DNA of 64,000 nt. Origin: Nitrospirota bacterium (GTDB lineage Bacteria > Nitrospirota > Thermodesulfovibrionia > Thermodesulfovibrionales > UBA6898). This document shows positions 26,636 through 36,763 of the stretch, in pieces (position 1 is the first letter of the stretch; the number at the start of each line of letters is the position of its first letter). The DNA is taken from the NCBI GenBank assembly GCA_016215155.1, contig JACRLQ010000084.1:21603-85602 (forward strand), read 5' to 3'. The notes below the pieces were generated by a model that had not been told where the DNA came from, searched no databases, and saw only the letters and a program-made list of their open reading frames with translations. A program made the translations under genes and the position numbers.

Positions 26636-27787
26636 ATGACACAGGGCATCTCGATAGTCATCATAGACAGCGACGCCGACATACTGAGCTCCATTTCGAA
26701 GTGCATCAAGGGCCTCGGCGACGGGGCTACCGTGGACGGGGTTTCTACCAGTTTCGAGACCGGCTTCGAACTGATCCACAAGAAGAAACCGATGGTCGTG
26801 ATCATGGAAGTCAACTCAGCCAATCTCGATCTCTACATCGAGAGGATAGGCACGATCCTCGGGAGGTTCCCCAGGGTCTCGCTCTTCGCCCTGTGCGACG
26901 ACAAGTCCTCGGACACGATACTTAAAGTCATGAGGGCCGGCGCGACCGAGTTCCTGCTTAAGCCTTTGTCGGAGGTGGACCTCGTCTCCGCCCTCCAGAA
27001 GGTCGGAAGGCTCTGGATACAAAGCCCCCCGGCGGAGGCGGAGACGGGAAGGATCTACACCTTCTTCAGCCCCAAGGGCGGAGTCGGGGTGAGCACGCTT
27101 GCCATTAACACCGCGGTCAATTTATATGAAATCACGAAAAAATCCACGCTCCTGGTCGATCTGGACCTCGAGGCCGGGGATGTCAATACTTTTTTAGACA
27201 TGAACCCCACATATACCATAAGCGACGTGACCGCCAACATGACACGGCTCGACAGGACCTTCCTCCAGAGCGTCATCACCAAGCACAAGTCAGGGATATA
27301 TGTGCTCGCGGAGCCTCAGCGGATCGAGGACATCGTCGGGGTGTCGGCCGACGACATCAGAAAAGTCCTTGGACTTCTGAAGACGATGTTCAGGTATATT
27401 GTCGTCGATACCGAGGCGGGGCTCAACGAGAGTTCGACCGCGGCCCTCGAAATGTCCGACATGATTCTTCTGACCTTTGTAATGAGCCTCCCCGGCATAA
27501 AGAACATGCAGAAGTATCTTAACTATTTTGTGAGGCTCGGCATACGGAAAGACAAGATAAACCTTGTTGTAAACAGATATCTCAGCAAGGGCGACATCAA
27601 GATCGAGGACGCCGAACGGATACTCAAACATACTATTTTCACTAGCATACCGAACGATCACGGAAGCGCGATTGCCTCCCTGAACAAGGGTGTGCCGTTG
27701 AACGAGTTCGATCCCAAATCAAAGCTCAGCCAGGCCGTCAAGGAACTGGCCCTGTCACTTACGAGACGCGACAGGCAAGGAGGATAA
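26636..27787 (+). CDS. tadZ: TadZ/CpaE localisation ATPase with pseudo-receiver
   Basis: A 383-aa ParA/MinD-like protein that positions the Tad machine. Residues 1-125 are a receiver-like domain; the usual phospho-acceptor position reads VVIMEVN, so Glu (E58) replaces Asp, although K109 of LLKP is kept. The ATPase starts with the deviant Walker [11 protein letters not shown] (145-154), followed by [12 protein letters not shown]. An atypical receiver is common in TadZ and implies phosphorylation-independent control. Confidence 0.92.
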   Translation: MTQGISIVIIDSDADILSSISKCIKGLGDGATVDGVSTSFETGFELIHKKKPMVVIMEVNSANLDLYIERIGTILGRFPRVSLFALCDDKSSDTILKVMRAGATEFLLKPLSEVDLVSALQKVGRLWIQSPPAEAETGRIYTFFSPKGGVGVSTLAINTAVNLYEITKKSTLLVDLDLEAGDVNTFLDMNPTYTISDVTANMTRLDRTFLQSVITKHKSGIYVLAEPQRIEDIVGVSADDIRKVLGLLKTMFRYIVVDTEAGLNESSTAALEMSDMILLTFVMSLPGIKNMQKYLNYFVRLGIRKDKINLVVNRYLSKGDIKIEDAERILKHTIFTSIPNDHGSAIASLNKGVPLNEFDPKSKLSQAVKELALSLTRRDRQGG

Positions 27788-27791
27788 CAAT

Positions 27792-29036
27792 ATGGCAAAT
27801 GGTGAAATCAAGGCCACAAAACCCCAGACCTACCAGACGCTGAAGTCAAAGATCCACCGGAGGCTGATCGACGGTATGGACCTGGCCAATATGGACCTTA
27901 TAGACAAGAGCGTGCTCGTAAGGGAGATCGGCCACGCGCTCCAGACCCTCATAGACGAGGAGAACATACCTCTCAGCCAGGCCGAAAGGGAGAGTCTGAT
28001 AGTTGACATTCAGCATGAGACCTTCGGCCTTGGTCCGCTTGAGCCGCTCCTGGCGGACCCCGACATATCGGACATCCTTGTCAACAGGTACAACCAGGTT
28101 TACATCGAAAAATTCGGCAAGCTCCAGAAGGTGGACATCATGTTCAGGGACGATAACCATCTCCTGCAGATAATCGACAGGATCGTCTCCAAGGTTGGCA
28201 GAAGAGTGGATGAATCCTCCCCTTACGTTGACGCCAGGCTCCCCGACGGATCGAGGGTCAATGCGATCATACATCCGCTTACGCTCGACGGACCGTCCCT
28301 TTCGATAAGGAGGTTCGGCGCCGACCCGCTCAAGATGACGGATGTCCTTGCGTTCGGGGCCCTTACCCGCGATATGGCTTTCATCCTGGAAAATTGCGTG
28401 AGGACAAGACTTAATATACTCATTTCAGGAGGCACGGGCACAGGAAAGACGACTCTTTTGAACATCCTCTCGGAGTTTATACCGGACAACGAGAGGATCA
28501 TCACGGTCGAAGATTCCGCCGAACTCCAGCTTAAGCAGGAACATGTCGTGAGGCTCGAGACCCGCCCCCCGAACATAGAAGGCAGAGGCGAGGTCACCCA
28601 GAGGGACCTGGTGCGTAACTGCCTGAGGATGAGACCGGACAGGATAATAGTCGGAGAGGTCAGGGGCGGCGAGGCGCTTGACATGCTCCAGGCGATGAAC
28701 ACCGGTCACGACGGCTCGCTTTCCACGATACACTCCAACTCCACAAGAGACGCGATGTCCCGGCTTGAGACGATGGTCCTGATGGCCGGTTATGACCTCC
28801 CTGAGAGGGCCATAAAGGAGCAGGTGGCATCGGCGATCCAGGTCGTGCTCCAGCTTGCCCGTCTGTCCACCATAGTAATGCAGGACATATTCGTCTTCAG
28901 GAGGACCGGGACCGCTCCTGACGGAAGGGTGCTGGGAGAATTCGTGCCTACAGGTGTAAGACCGAGATTCATGGAAAAATTCAAGGTACACGGCATCGAT
29001 ATCCCGCTGCATCTTTTTGAAGGGAGGGAGGCATGA
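27792..29036 (+). CDS. tadA: Flp pilus secretion ATPase TadA/CpaF
   Basis: A 414-aa hexameric ATPase powering pilus assembly. Residues 70-190 hold the N-terminal domain with [20 protein letters not shown]; Walker [10 protein letters not shown] is at 213-221; EDSAELQL is the Asp box region; the Walker B region follows as [20 protein letters not shown]. It is 4 bp from tadZ and overlaps tadB by 4 bp. Confidence 0.97.
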   Translation: MANGEIKATKPQTYQTLKSKIHRRLIDGMDLANMDLIDKSVLVREIGHALQTLIDEENIPLSQAERESLIVDIQHETFGLGPLEPLLADPDISDILVNRYNQVYIEKFGKLQKVDIMFRDDNHLLQIIDRIVSKVGRRVDESSPYVDARLPDGSRVNAIIHPLTLDGPSLSIRRFGADPLKMTDVLAFGALTRDMAFILENCVRTRLNILISGGTGTGKTTLLNILSEFIPDNERIITVEDSAELQLKQEHVVRLETRPPNIEGRGEVTQRDLVRNCLRMRPDRIIVGEVRGGEALDMLQAMNTGHDGSLSTIHSNSTRDAMSRLETMVLMAGYDLPERAIKEQVASAIQVVLQLARLSTIVMQDIFVFRRTGTAPDGRVLGEFVPTGVRPRFMEKFKVHGIDIPLHLFEGREA

Positions 29037-30055
29037 CACTGCACCTGATCGTAATCCTTTTTTTTGTGGCCATCCTCCTCGGTCTGGTTGCGCTCTCTCT
29101 GGGTTACGAGGCGGTAAGGACATCTCCGTCATTCGAGCTGAAAAAGAGGCTCAAAAACATGGCGGTGAACTCGGATGAACGCATCCCCTTCGACCTGAGG
29201 GTGGAGATCATGCAGGGGACCTCTCCCTTTGACAAGCTCCTCTACAGATTCGGGGCCGTCAAGCGCCTGGACCGGATGATCGATAATGCCGGGGTGAAGA
29301 TGGACGTGAAGGTATTTATTCTGATATTGATAGCGTCGGCCCTGGCCGGAATGGCCCTCGGCATCGTGCTTGGCATACAGAGCATTCTTTCCGCGGCCCT
29401 CGTCGCCATGGGGGTCATCAACGGGTTTCTAAGACAGGTGGTCCTTTCCTTGGTCCTCGGCTTGCTGGGGATTATAGTGCCCTTTATTTTCCTTAAGTTC
29501 AGAAGCGACCGCAGGGTGCTGACATTTACCGAGCAGTTCCCCAATGCTCTCGACATGATAGCCCGTTCCCTCAAGGCCGGGCACGCGCTGTCAGCCGCGA
29601 TCCAGATGATCGGCAAAGAGACGTCAAACCCTACGGCGGGTCTTTTCAAGACCGCGTATGACGAGCAGTCACTCGGACTTACGATGAAGGACGCCCTTGA
29701 ACATATGCTTCAGAGGATGAAGAGCTCCGACCTCCAGCTCTTCGTGGCGGCAGTCAACATCCACAAGGACATCGGGGGCAATCTCTCCGAGACGTTAGAG
29801 AAGCTTGGTGAAACAATTCGCGAGCGTTTAAAGGTCAGGCGGCAGGTCAGGGTCTTCTCCGCCCAGTCGAGACTCTCGGCTATCATCCTTGTCCTGCTCC
29901 CCCCCCTCATGACCGTGTTCTTCTATTACAGGGTCCCGGGCTATATGGATGAGCTTCTTACTAACGACATAGGGAAGATGGGCATCGCATACGCGATAGT
30001 GTCCCAGATTGTCGGCATAATCATAATAAAAAAGATCATAGATATAAGGATTTAG
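29033..30055 (+). CDS. tadB: Flp pilus inner-membrane platform protein TadB
   Basis: A 340-aa membrane protein with a membrane helix at residues 3-23, two helices at about 95-150 and a C-terminal pair, enclosing a GspF domain ([40 protein letters not shown]). TadB and TadC together form the platform engaged by TadA. The start overlaps the tadA stop (ATGA). Confidence 0.94.
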   Translation: MTLHLIVILFFVAILLGLVALSLGYEAVRTSPSFELKKRLKNMAVNSDERIPFDLRVEIMQGTSPFDKLLYRFGAVKRLDRMIDNAGVKMDVKVFILILIASALAGMALGIVLGIQSILSAALVAMGVINGFLRQVVLSLVLGLLGIIVPFIFLKFRSDRRVLTFTEQFPNALDMIARSLKAGHALSAAIQMIGKETSNPTAGLFKTAYDEQSLGLTMKDALEHMLQRMKSSDLQLFVAAVNIHKDIGGNLSETLEKLGETIRERLKVRRQVRVFSAQSRLSAIILVLLPPLMTVFFYYRVPGYMDELLTNDIGKMGIAYAIVSQIVGIIIIKKIIDIRI

Positions 30056-30147
30056 ATAATGAACGAAACGAAGGCTCACTATAAGATCACCGTCGCTTTG
30101 AGAGTCGGAACCAAAGTGGCGGCTGAAGGAACCGGATCGGAGGTCAT

Positions 30148-31062
30148 ATGCCGGCATCTATTGTAATATTACTCGTATTTATCGGTACGGCGTCTCTCGT
30201 GGGTTTTTTTCTTTATCTGGTGATTTCCAGGATGACACCGCTTGAGGAAAGGCTCAAGAACCTTGAAGAAGGCCCTTATGAAAAACCTGACGCCGCAAAA
30301 ACCCCGGGCGGTTTCAATAAGTTTCTCGGGCGTTTAGGGGCCAACGTCCCCATGAGAGTTGAGGACTACGGGAAGTACCAGCGTTACCTGGCGGCTGCCG
30401 GCATAAGAAAGGAGAGGCTGCCCCTGTTCATGGGGTCCAAAATCTTTCTGACGGCGTTACTGCCCGCGGCCTATCTGCTTTTCTACGGCCTGCCGGTCGA
30501 GCATGAACCCACCACGAGGCTTCTCCTGACCGCTATGGCTGCGATCATCGGGTTCATAATCCCGAGCGTATGGCTTACCAGGAAGATGAAGAACAGGCAG
30601 CTCCAGATATTTCTCGATCTGCCTGATGTCCTTGACCTGATGACCGTCTGCGTCGAGTCGGGGTTGAGCATGGATGCCGCGATGGTCACTGTCTGCGAAA
30701 ACCGGCACTTAAAGAAAAGTCCGCTCATACAGGAGATGACCGTCGCCCTCCGTGAAACGCGCGCCGGCAAGGAGCGGACCGAGGCCTTACGGGACATGGG
30801 TGAAAGGTCGATGGAGGAAGACCTGAAGTCTTTTACCGCAATGCTCATCCAGACGGAACGCCTCGGGACAAGCCTTGCCCGGGCATTGAGAATCCATTCG
30901 GAATCATTGAGGACGATAAGGATCCAGAGGGCTCAGGAAATGGCGGCCAAGACTTCGATCAAGCTTCTCTTTCCGCTTGTGTTTTTTATACTGCCTGCAC
31001 TTTTTGTGGTAATGCTGCTTCCGGCAGTAATAAGAATGGCCAGGGTCATAAATGCCCTGTAA
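30148..31062 (+). CDS. tadC: Flp pilus inner-membrane platform protein TadC
   Basis: A 304-aa GspF-domain partner of TadB. The motif FLDLPDVLDLMTVCVESGLS begins the domain; EDLKSFTAMLIQTERLGTSL and AQEMAAKTSIKLLFPLVFFI follow. Three to four membrane helices are visible. The start has GGAGGTC immediately upstream. It ends the recognisable tad core. Confidence 0.94.
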   Translation: MPASIVILLVFIGTASLVGFFLYLVISRMTPLEERLKNLEEGPYEKPDAAKTPGGFNKFLGRLGANVPMRVEDYGKYQRYLAAAGIRKERLPLFMGSKIFLTALLPAAYLLFYGLPVEHEPTTRLLLTAMAAIIGFIIPSVWLTRKMKNRQLQIFLDLPDVLDLMTVCVESGLSMDAAMVTVCENRHLKKSPLIQEMTVALRETRAGKERTEALRDMGERSMEEDLKSFTAMLIQTERLGTSLARALRIHSESLRTIRIQRAQEMAAKTSIKLLFPLVFFILPALFVVMLLPAVIRMARVINAL

Positions 31063-31124
31063 CCGGACGTTGCCTTATCGGAAGGACTTTGGGAAAAAAC
31101 TTCTGTACGGAGGGAGGTGAAGAT

Positions 31125-31214
31125 ATGCACTGGGATTCCAACACTATCGTACTCCTTATCATCGCGGTCGAAATTGCGCTGGTCTATGCGAGATTAGGGC
31201 AGAAGAAGGCTTAG
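31125..31214 (+). CDS. 29-aa single-helix membrane peptide
   Basis: GGAGGTGAAG is 3-12 nt upstream of ATG 31125. The frame reads MHWDSNTIVLLIIAVEIALV followed by YARLGQKKA: one hydrophobic helix and a basic tail, a plausible inner-membrane peptide with Nout-Cin topology. It lies just after tadC and before a terminator-like hairpin, so it is probably the last gene of the tad operon. Function unknown. Confidence 0.6.
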   Translation: MHWDSNTIVLLIIAVEIALVYARLGQKKA

Positions 31215-31273
31215 GCTTTTTCGGAAAGTATTAATGTGTACCCTTAATGCGCCTGTTGCCGCAACTGAGCAAT

Positions 31274-31318
31274 CTCCTCTCCCTGTGGAATGGCCGACAC
31301 GGGAGAGGAGAGCGGCCT
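31274..31318 (+). terminator. Hairpin closing the tad operon
   Basis: CTCCTCTCCC (31274-31283) pairs perfectly with GGGAGAGGAG (31301-31310) around a 17-nt loop, with CCTTTT shortly after. The T-run is short and displaced, so it is a moderate terminator candidate. Confidence 0.5.
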
Positions 31319-31349
31319 TTTGCGTAATCAGCTCCAATTTCGGCGCGCG

Positions 31350-31691
31350 ATGAAAGCGCTCAACCTGACCACAAAAAAAGAGTTGGCCTCTGAAGTCACT
31401 GTCGCAAGAGGGCTGCTCGGCAGGATGAAAGGCCTTCTTGGGCTGAAAGAGATGCGGCGGGGGACCGCTCTTGTGATTGCGCCCTGCAAAGGGGTACACA
31501 CCTTCGGCATGAGATTTCCTCTTGATATTATTTTCCTTGACAGGCACAACCGTGTAACGGCCATGGTAGAAAATCTTGCCCCAAACCGGATGACCTGGTT
31601 TTATCTCAAAGCGGTAAATGCAATTGAAATGCCGGCAGGGAGTCTTGCCCCGACCCGGACACGGATTGGAGATGAAATAGAGATTGCGTAA
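31350..31691 (+). CDS. DUF192-family protein
   Basis: A 113-aa protein of the DUF192 fold: EVTVARGLLGRMKGLLGLKE, then the conserved HTFGMRFPLDIIFLD and AIEMPAGSL. DUF192 members are usually secreted or periplasmic and occur near many envelope genes; their role is not established. No signal peptide is seen with this start. A longer frame from 31290 would begin inside the preceding hairpin, so 31350 is favoured, though no clear RBS exists. The end overlaps the next gene by 8 bp. Confidence 0.75.
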   Translation: MKALNLTTKKELASEVTVARGLLGRMKGLLGLKEMRRGTALVIAPCKGVHTFGMRFPLDIIFLDRHNRVTAMVENLAPNRMTWFYLKAVNAIEMPAGSLAPTRTRIGDEIEIA

Positions 31692-32970
31692 ATGGCTGAA
31701 GGACACGGACATCATATGGTATATATCTTTTTTTCTGCTGGTAGTGGTTTCGAGAGCCCCCTTTATCGGCTCGATGCTCTACCACATGGACGCGGTCCAG
31801 TTCGCCCTCGCGCTTGACCATTATGACGTCGCGGCGCATCAGCCGCACCCTCCCGGATATTTTCTTTATGTAATGCTCGGCAGGTTTTTTCACCTGTTCA
31901 TTCAGGACGCAAACAGGTCCTATGTATTTCTGAATATCCTGCTGAGCGGCCTCACCGTCTCGGGTCTGTATCATCTGGGCAAAGAGATCGCGGACAAAAA
32001 AACTGGTGTGTTGGCGGCTGCCTTTGCCCTGGTAAGTCCTACCCTCTGGTTTCACGGGGGGGTCGCGCTCTCCTACGCGGCAGACGCCTTCTTCAGCACT
32101 GCGCTTGCCGTTGTCTGCTGGAAGACCTATAAAGGTGAAGAATCTTATGTATGGCTGTCCGCCGTGGTCCTGGCCATTGCCGGAGGAGTGAGACAGAACA
32201 CCGCTGTTTTTTTGTTGCCTTTTTGGCTTTTTTCCCTAAAGGCGCTCCCCGCCAGGAAGGTGGTCCTGTCTATCGGCCTTTTCGGCGTTACATGTATGCT
32301 GTGGTTCATCCCGATGGTGCTGATGACAGGGGGATGGAGCACATACAGGCCGGCGCTCGAACAGATTATCGTACCGGGGGCCTACTCTTTTCCGGGCGCT
32401 GTTGCGGGGGCGATGCGGGTGCTTCCAAGATTGGCGGCGGAAGGACTGGGCGCCGGCCTCTCTTTAATATTCTTTGCGGCGTACCTGCTTGTAAGACGTT
32501 CCGGACCCGGATATCCGGACAAATCAAAAACGGCCTTCCTGGCCCTGTGGATATTGTCCCCCATATTTTTCTACGCGATTACGGGACTGCATCCCAGGAT
32601 TTCAGGGTACGCCCTGATTTTTCTGCCGCCTCTGTTCCTCCTGACAGCCGTATCGGCCGGGTACGTCCACGATTCCTTGAAAATGACATTTAAGAATAAA
32701 TATCTTCTGCCGGCCTTCGCCTGTCTCCTCGGTATCAATATTTTCCTCTTCGTCTTCGGCCATACGGTCGTCTCATACGCTGAGATAAAACAGCATGACG
32801 AATTTCTCTCGCGGGTTGTAGGCGGGATAAAGACCTTAGACCCTGAAGCGACCGTCATAATTACTGACCCATGCATGTTTTTCGGCTATAATGAGCTTAT
32901 GTACTATCTTCCGGAATTCAGCTTGCCGTCGGTCCGGTCTCGATGGTCCGTTCCCTGTACCCGGACCTGA
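31684..32970 (+). CDS. GT-C/PMT-like membrane glycosyltransferase, 3' end probably frameshifted
   Basis: A 428-aa protein with 9 to 11 membrane helices. The first periplasmic loop (HMDAVQFALALDHYDVAAHQ, then PHPPGYFLYV) has the acidic and HPPG features of the PMT/ArnT-type GT-C family, which transfer sugars from polyprenyl phosphate. The annotated C-terminus (SVRSRWSVPCTRT) looks wrong. A shift of one base near 32928 continues as VGPVSMVRSLYPDLKVIAQG and ends at TGA 33000-33002, overlapping the next ATG (ATGA) as the other genes here do. Either a sequence error or a recent frameshift is likely. Confidence 0.8.
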   Translation: MRKWLKDTDIIWYISFFLLVVVSRAPFIGSMLYHMDAVQFALALDHYDVAAHQPHPPGYFLYVMLGRFFHLFIQDANRSYVFLNILLSGLTVSGLYHLGKEIADKKTGVLAAAFALVSPTLWFHGGVALSYAADAFFSTALAVVCWKTYKGEESYVWLSAVVLAIAGGVRQNTAVFLLPFWLFSLKALPARKVVLSIGLFGVTCMLWFIPMVLMTGGWSTYRPALEQIIVPGAYSFPGAVAGAMRVLPRLAAEGLGAGLSLIFFAAYLLVRRSGPGYPDKSKTAFLALWILSPIFFYAITGLHPRISGYALIFLPPLFLLTAVSAGYVHDSLKMTFKNKYLLPAFACLLGINIFLFVFGHTVVSYAEIKQHDEFLSRVVGGIKTLDPEATVIITDPCMFFGYNELMYYLPEFSLPSVRSRWSVPCTRT

Positions 32971-32998
32971 AAGTTATCGCCCAAGGCAATAATGGCTT

Positions 32999-33784
32999 AT
33001 GAAAGGCGAAGAGCTCCAGCTGCACGCGCGGATCGAGGACTCCCACTGGTGGTTTAAGGCCAGGCGGGAGATAATTTATTCCCAGCTCAGAAGGTTTGTG
33101 CCGGCGGGATGCGGCAGTATGGTTGCCGAGATCGGCTGCGGCGCCGGAGGGAACCTGAAATTTCTGAAGGATTACTATGAAGTGCTCGGTGTGGATATCT
33201 CTCCCGTGGCGGTCGCGCAGACCCGCGAGAGGGTCGCCTGCCGTGCGCTCCTGGGGGACTTCAGAGAGGTCCCGGCTGACGACTGGGACAGGATCGATGC
33301 GGTCATCCTGGCGGATGTGCTGGAACACGTCGACTCTGACCGCGAGTTCCTCGGGGGGATCATGACCCGGGTAAGACCCGGCGCTGTAGCGGTAATAACA
33401 GTGCCGGCCCATATGTATTTATGGAGTCATCATGATGTCGCGCTCGGACATCTGCGCAGGTATTCGAAAAAACGTCTCCGTTCGCTATGGAGTGACACGG
33501 ACGTTGAGGAGCTTTTTTTCTCTCCTTTTAACTTTCTGCTTTTTCCGTTGATCGCCCTCCACCGGAGGCTGTGGCCTGAAAGCGGCAACGGCGGCGGCAG
33601 CGACCTGAGTCAGCCGTCTCCGGTCATCAATCGTCTTCTTTATAATATCTTCATCGCCGACAGATCGCTGATGAGACTGTCCCCCCTGCCCTTCGGGATC
33701 AGCTACATGGCTGTCCTCAAAAAAAAAGGCCCGGGCCGGGCCGCGGCCCTGAAAACAGGCCGCAAATCCGGATTTACGGCATGA
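32999..33784 (+). CDS. Class I SAM-dependent methyltransferase
   Basis: The 261-aa protein has SAM motif I VAEIGCGAGGNLKFL near residue 41, VLGVDISPVA as motif II and LADVLEHVDSD as the post-motif region. It resembles methyltransferases of envelope polysaccharide or lipid-linked sugar pathways, but the substrate is unknown. The N-terminal SHWWFKARREII is common in these enzymes. It overlaps the next gene by 4 bp (ATGA). Confidence 0.88.
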   Translation: MKGEELQLHARIEDSHWWFKARREIIYSQLRRFVPAGCGSMVAEIGCGAGGNLKFLKDYYEVLGVDISPVAVAQTRERVACRALLGDFREVPADDWDRIDAVILADVLEHVDSDREFLGGIMTRVRPGAVAVITVPAHMYLWSHHDVALGHLRRYSKKRLRSLWSDTDVEELFFSPFNFLLFPLIALHRRLWPESGNGGGSDLSQPSPVINRLLYNIFIADRSLMRLSPLPFGISYMAVLKKKGPGRAAALKTGRKSGFTA

Positions 33785-35358
33785 GCGCCGTCAGGACGCC
33801 GATATCGCTCCTCGTGCCGTCCCTTGCGGACATCATGTTCCTCTGCATATTTCTTTCCATTTCGTTGACCGTGACAAAGGGCGCCGATCTCCTCGTTGAC
33901 GGAGACACCGGCTATCATATCAGGGCGGGGGAATATATACTGAAGAACCATTCAATCCCGACTCATGATATATTTTCCTCGACGACACCGCCCCAGGAGT
34001 GGACCGCGCACGAATGGCTCGCCGAGGTGATCATGGTCATTGCGCACAAATTTCACGGGCTCACCGGGGTGGTCCTCTTTTTTGATTTTTTGATCGCGGC
34101 CGAATTTTACCTGCTCTTCAAAATAGTGCAGTCCCGGGGAGGCAACATCCATGCGAATATCCTGATTGTAGTGCTTGTCATAGGGTCGTCCCAGGTCCAC
34201 TGGCTTGCGAGGCCCCATATCTTTTCTCTTATGCTGATGACCCTATGGTATTACGCGCTCGACCGGTATCAATGCCGGAAAAATAATTATATATATATTC
34301 TCCCTTTCATCATGGTCCTTTGGGTCAATCTTCACGGCGGTTTTATCGCGGCCTTTTTACTGACCGGCAGCTACCTTGCCGGAAATATCGTCCGGTCCCT
34401 GTTTGCGGAAGGCGCAAAAAAAGAGGAGTTTAAAGGGAATGCGAGGGCCTATGGGCTGGTGGGCGTATTTTGTCTTCTCGCCGCGCTCGTCAACCCCATC
34501 GGCGTGCATATATTGGCGTTCCCCTTTAAGCTTACCTTCGACTCGTTCCTCATGGACAACGTACATGAATTCCTCTCCCCGAATTTCCATGAACAGGTCC
34601 TTTTTAAGTTATTGCTCCTGCTCTCGCTCGCGATACTTGCGGCTTCGAAGATCAGGATGGATGTTACCGAACTCATCCTGTTGCTTATCTTCGCTAATAT
34701 GGCCCTGTATGCCGCGAGATACATACCGCTCTTCGGGGTCATCGCCGCGCCGATACTGTCCCGCCATGCGGACGGGATAATCGGTCAGAGCACCGGGAAG
34801 ATCGTGGACTTCCTGAAAAAAAGAGCGCTGAAGATCGCCCGGTTGGACGCGTCGGCGCGAGGGTTCGTCTGGCCTTTAGCGGCGGTATTTGTAATTACCG
34901 TCCTTGCCGCGAACGGACGGATACGGTTCGGCTTTGATGAAAAAAGAATGCCTGTTGCCGCGGTGGAGTTCCTGAAAAACGAACGGATAAACGGGAACAT
35001 GTTCAACACTGACGAGTTCGGCGATTATATTATCTACGCCGCCTGGCCTCAGTACCGGGTCTTCATTGACGGCAGGCTGGACATGTACGGCAAAGAAAGA
35101 ATAAAGGACTACTTCAAGCTTATCCGGATCCGGAGCGACTGGGAAGACGTAATCAGGCGGCACGATATCGGCTGGATCATCTATAACGCCGACGCGCCGC
35201 TCACCGTGCTCCTGAGGGAGAGGCCCGACTGGAAGCTTATATATGCGGATAAAGTGGCCCAAATATTTGTAAGAAACATTCCGGCCTATCAGGACCTGAT
35301 AAACAAATATCCTGACGTCAGGCCTGTTCCGCCTGAGCCGGACAAGGCAGGCAAATGA
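33781..35358 (+). CDS. Polytopic membrane protein, GT-C-like
   Basis: A 525-aa protein with about 10 to 12 membrane helices in the first 400 residues and a soluble C-terminal domain (FNTDEFGDYIIYAAWPQYRV, FIDGRLDMYG). The first loop carries VDGDTGYHIRAGEYILKNHS and EWTAHEWLAEV, acidic residues placed as in GT-C glycosyltransferases. No specific family was recognised. It is part of a run of overlapping genes with GT, methyltransferase and ATPase products, so an envelope-glycan function is a reasonable inference. Confidence 0.75.
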   Translation: MSAVRTPISLLVPSLADIMFLCIFLSISLTVTKGADLLVDGDTGYHIRAGEYILKNHSIPTHDIFSSTTPPQEWTAHEWLAEVIMVIAHKFHGLTGVVLFFDFLIAAEFYLLFKIVQSRGGNIHANILIVVLVIGSSQVHWLARPHIFSLMLMTLWYYALDRYQCRKNNYIYILPFIMVLWVNLHGGFIAAFLLTGSYLAGNIVRSLFAEGAKKEEFKGNARAYGLVGVFCLLAALVNPIGVHILAFPFKLTFDSFLMDNVHEFLSPNFHEQVLFKLLLLLSLAILAASKIRMDVTELILLLIFANMALYAARYIPLFGVIAAPILSRHADGIIGQSTGKIVDFLKKRALKIARLDASARGFVWPLAAVFVITVLAANGRIRFGFDEKRMPVAAVEFLKNERINGNMFNTDEFGDYIIYAAWPQYRVFIDGRLDMYGKERIKDYFKLIRIRSDWEDVIRRHDIGWIIYNADAPLTVLLRERPDWKLIYADKVAQIFVRNIPAYQDLINKYPDVRPVPPEPDKAGK

Positions 35359-36731
35359 GGCCCTATGACGACAATGCCGGTTTCGGCGCACAGCTTGTCT
35401 CGTCCTTGCTCATGCATGCCCTGGTGCTGATCCCTTTTCTCGTAATGCCCGCGAACCGGTTCGGCCTGTCCGTTTGGTCACGGCAGGGGAATTTTATTTC
35501 GCTCGTGACCGAAGTGAAGCTGCCTGACGCCGTGCCGGGACCCGTAAGGACAATCGGCGCAAAAAAAACCCGGGGTCCCCTGATAAGGGAAAAGGCCGCT
35601 CCCGGTCCCGTCAGTGCGCCGGCCGGTCAGTCGCCCTCAGAAAGAACAGTGGCGCGGTCCGGGGCGGCGGCCCCTGCAAATATAACAGAGGAGGATATTC
35701 AGGTCCCTTCGTCCGGCCATGCGCCCGGGCAGATGGCCGCTATCACTCCGGATGCCGCCCCTGAGGTTTCAGCTCCTCCTGATATTGAACTGGTCTTACT
35801 CCCTCCTGATGACGCGGGACAGGCCGATCCTGCTGTCCCTGGCCCGCCTGTCCCCGCGCAAACGGCCGGCACAGCCGGTCCGTCGACGGGTCCTTCCTAC
35901 GGCGGCGGCAATCATTCCGTGGCCCCGGACAAAGAAGAAAGGGGGAACGACATCGCTCCGGTCAGCGAAAAGGCCATACCCGAGGCCTCTGCCGAAGCCC
36001 CCGGCCTCTCCACTGCCGAGACGGCAGGAGGGACTGCCGGAAAAGCCGTCGCCGAAGCCGCGCCTTCAGCCCCTCCGCAGGGTCTTTTCTCGTTCATTAA
36101 GGAGGTGTTAAAGGGCGGTTCAGAGCTCAGGCCAGAGGCCAAAACACGGCGCGAGATCATTCTGGCCGCGGCAGTTCCGGAAAAGACTTCGGGCAGACCT
36201 GACGATAAAATATTGCCGGGGGAACTGGGTCTCCCGGTCGTCGCGGACATACCTTTAAAGGTCCGTGTCACACTCAAGGAGGGCGGTTTCAGGGACATAA
36301 GCATGCGCCTCATTCAAAAACCCCATCTCTCCGATGCGAAGAAAAAGGTCAAGGCGGCAGGAAAAGAGGTGGAGATATCGGAAGGACCTCTGCCCGGCGC
36401 CGACCCGGATAATATCGCGCCCGTAAAACTTTTTACGGTAGCCCGCGGCGAACGGGGCAGATACGTCCTGAGCATAAATAAAAAGTCGGACGCAGTCATA
36501 ATTGCGGATGTCGTATTTTATTTCTTCAAGGGTCAGCTCAAGACCAGGACGAAGGAATACCTGTCCCTTAAGATGGAGGACGACAAGGGCTTGTCCTTCA
36601 GGTTCATGCTGCCGGAAGCGGTCTTTTGGGATGACGACGACAGGTTCTCCGGAACGATCGAGGACTCCGATTCAATCACCAAGTTCAATGAAGACGCCGG
36701 GCTTCTGTGGAAAGAAGAAAAAGAGGACTGA
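35355..36731 (+). CDS. TonB-like envelope protein of unknown function
   Basis: The 458-aa protein has one N-terminal membrane anchor (residues about 12-32), a Pro/Ala/Gly-rich extended region (about 65-230) and a folded C-terminal part (about 280-440) rich in Lys and Asp. This is the architecture of TonB-type or periplasm-spanning proteins, but no TonB C-terminal motif was recognised. It overlaps the previous gene by 4 bp and precedes the AAA+ ATPase gene. Confidence 0.7.
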   Translation: MRPYDDNAGFGAQLVSSLLMHALVLIPFLVMPANRFGLSVWSRQGNFISLVTEVKLPDAVPGPVRTIGAKKTRGPLIREKAAPGPVSAPAGQSPSERTVARSGAAAPANITEEDIQVPSSGHAPGQMAAITPDAAPEVSAPPDIELVLLPPDDAGQADPAVPGPPVPAQTAGTAGPSTGPSYGGGNHSVAPDKEERGNDIAPVSEKAIPEASAEAPGLSTAETAGGTAGKAVAEAAPSAPPQGLFSFIKEVLKGGSELRPEAKTRREIILAAAVPEKTSGRPDDKILPGELGLPVVADIPLKVRVTLKEGGFRDISMRLIQKPHLSDAKKKVKAAGKEVEISEGPLPGADPDNIAPVKLFTVARGERGRYVLSINKKSDAVIIADVVFYFFKGQLKTRTKEYLSLKMEDDKGLSFRFMLPEAVFWDDDDRFSGTIEDSDSITKFNEDAGLLWKEEKED

Positions 36732-36763
36732 GTTTATTCAATGAAAGAGCAGGGAGGAATGAT

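Noticed and set aside
30059..30166. 35-aa frame between tadB and tadC
   Set aside because: No clear RBS and overlap with the tadC start; probably chance.
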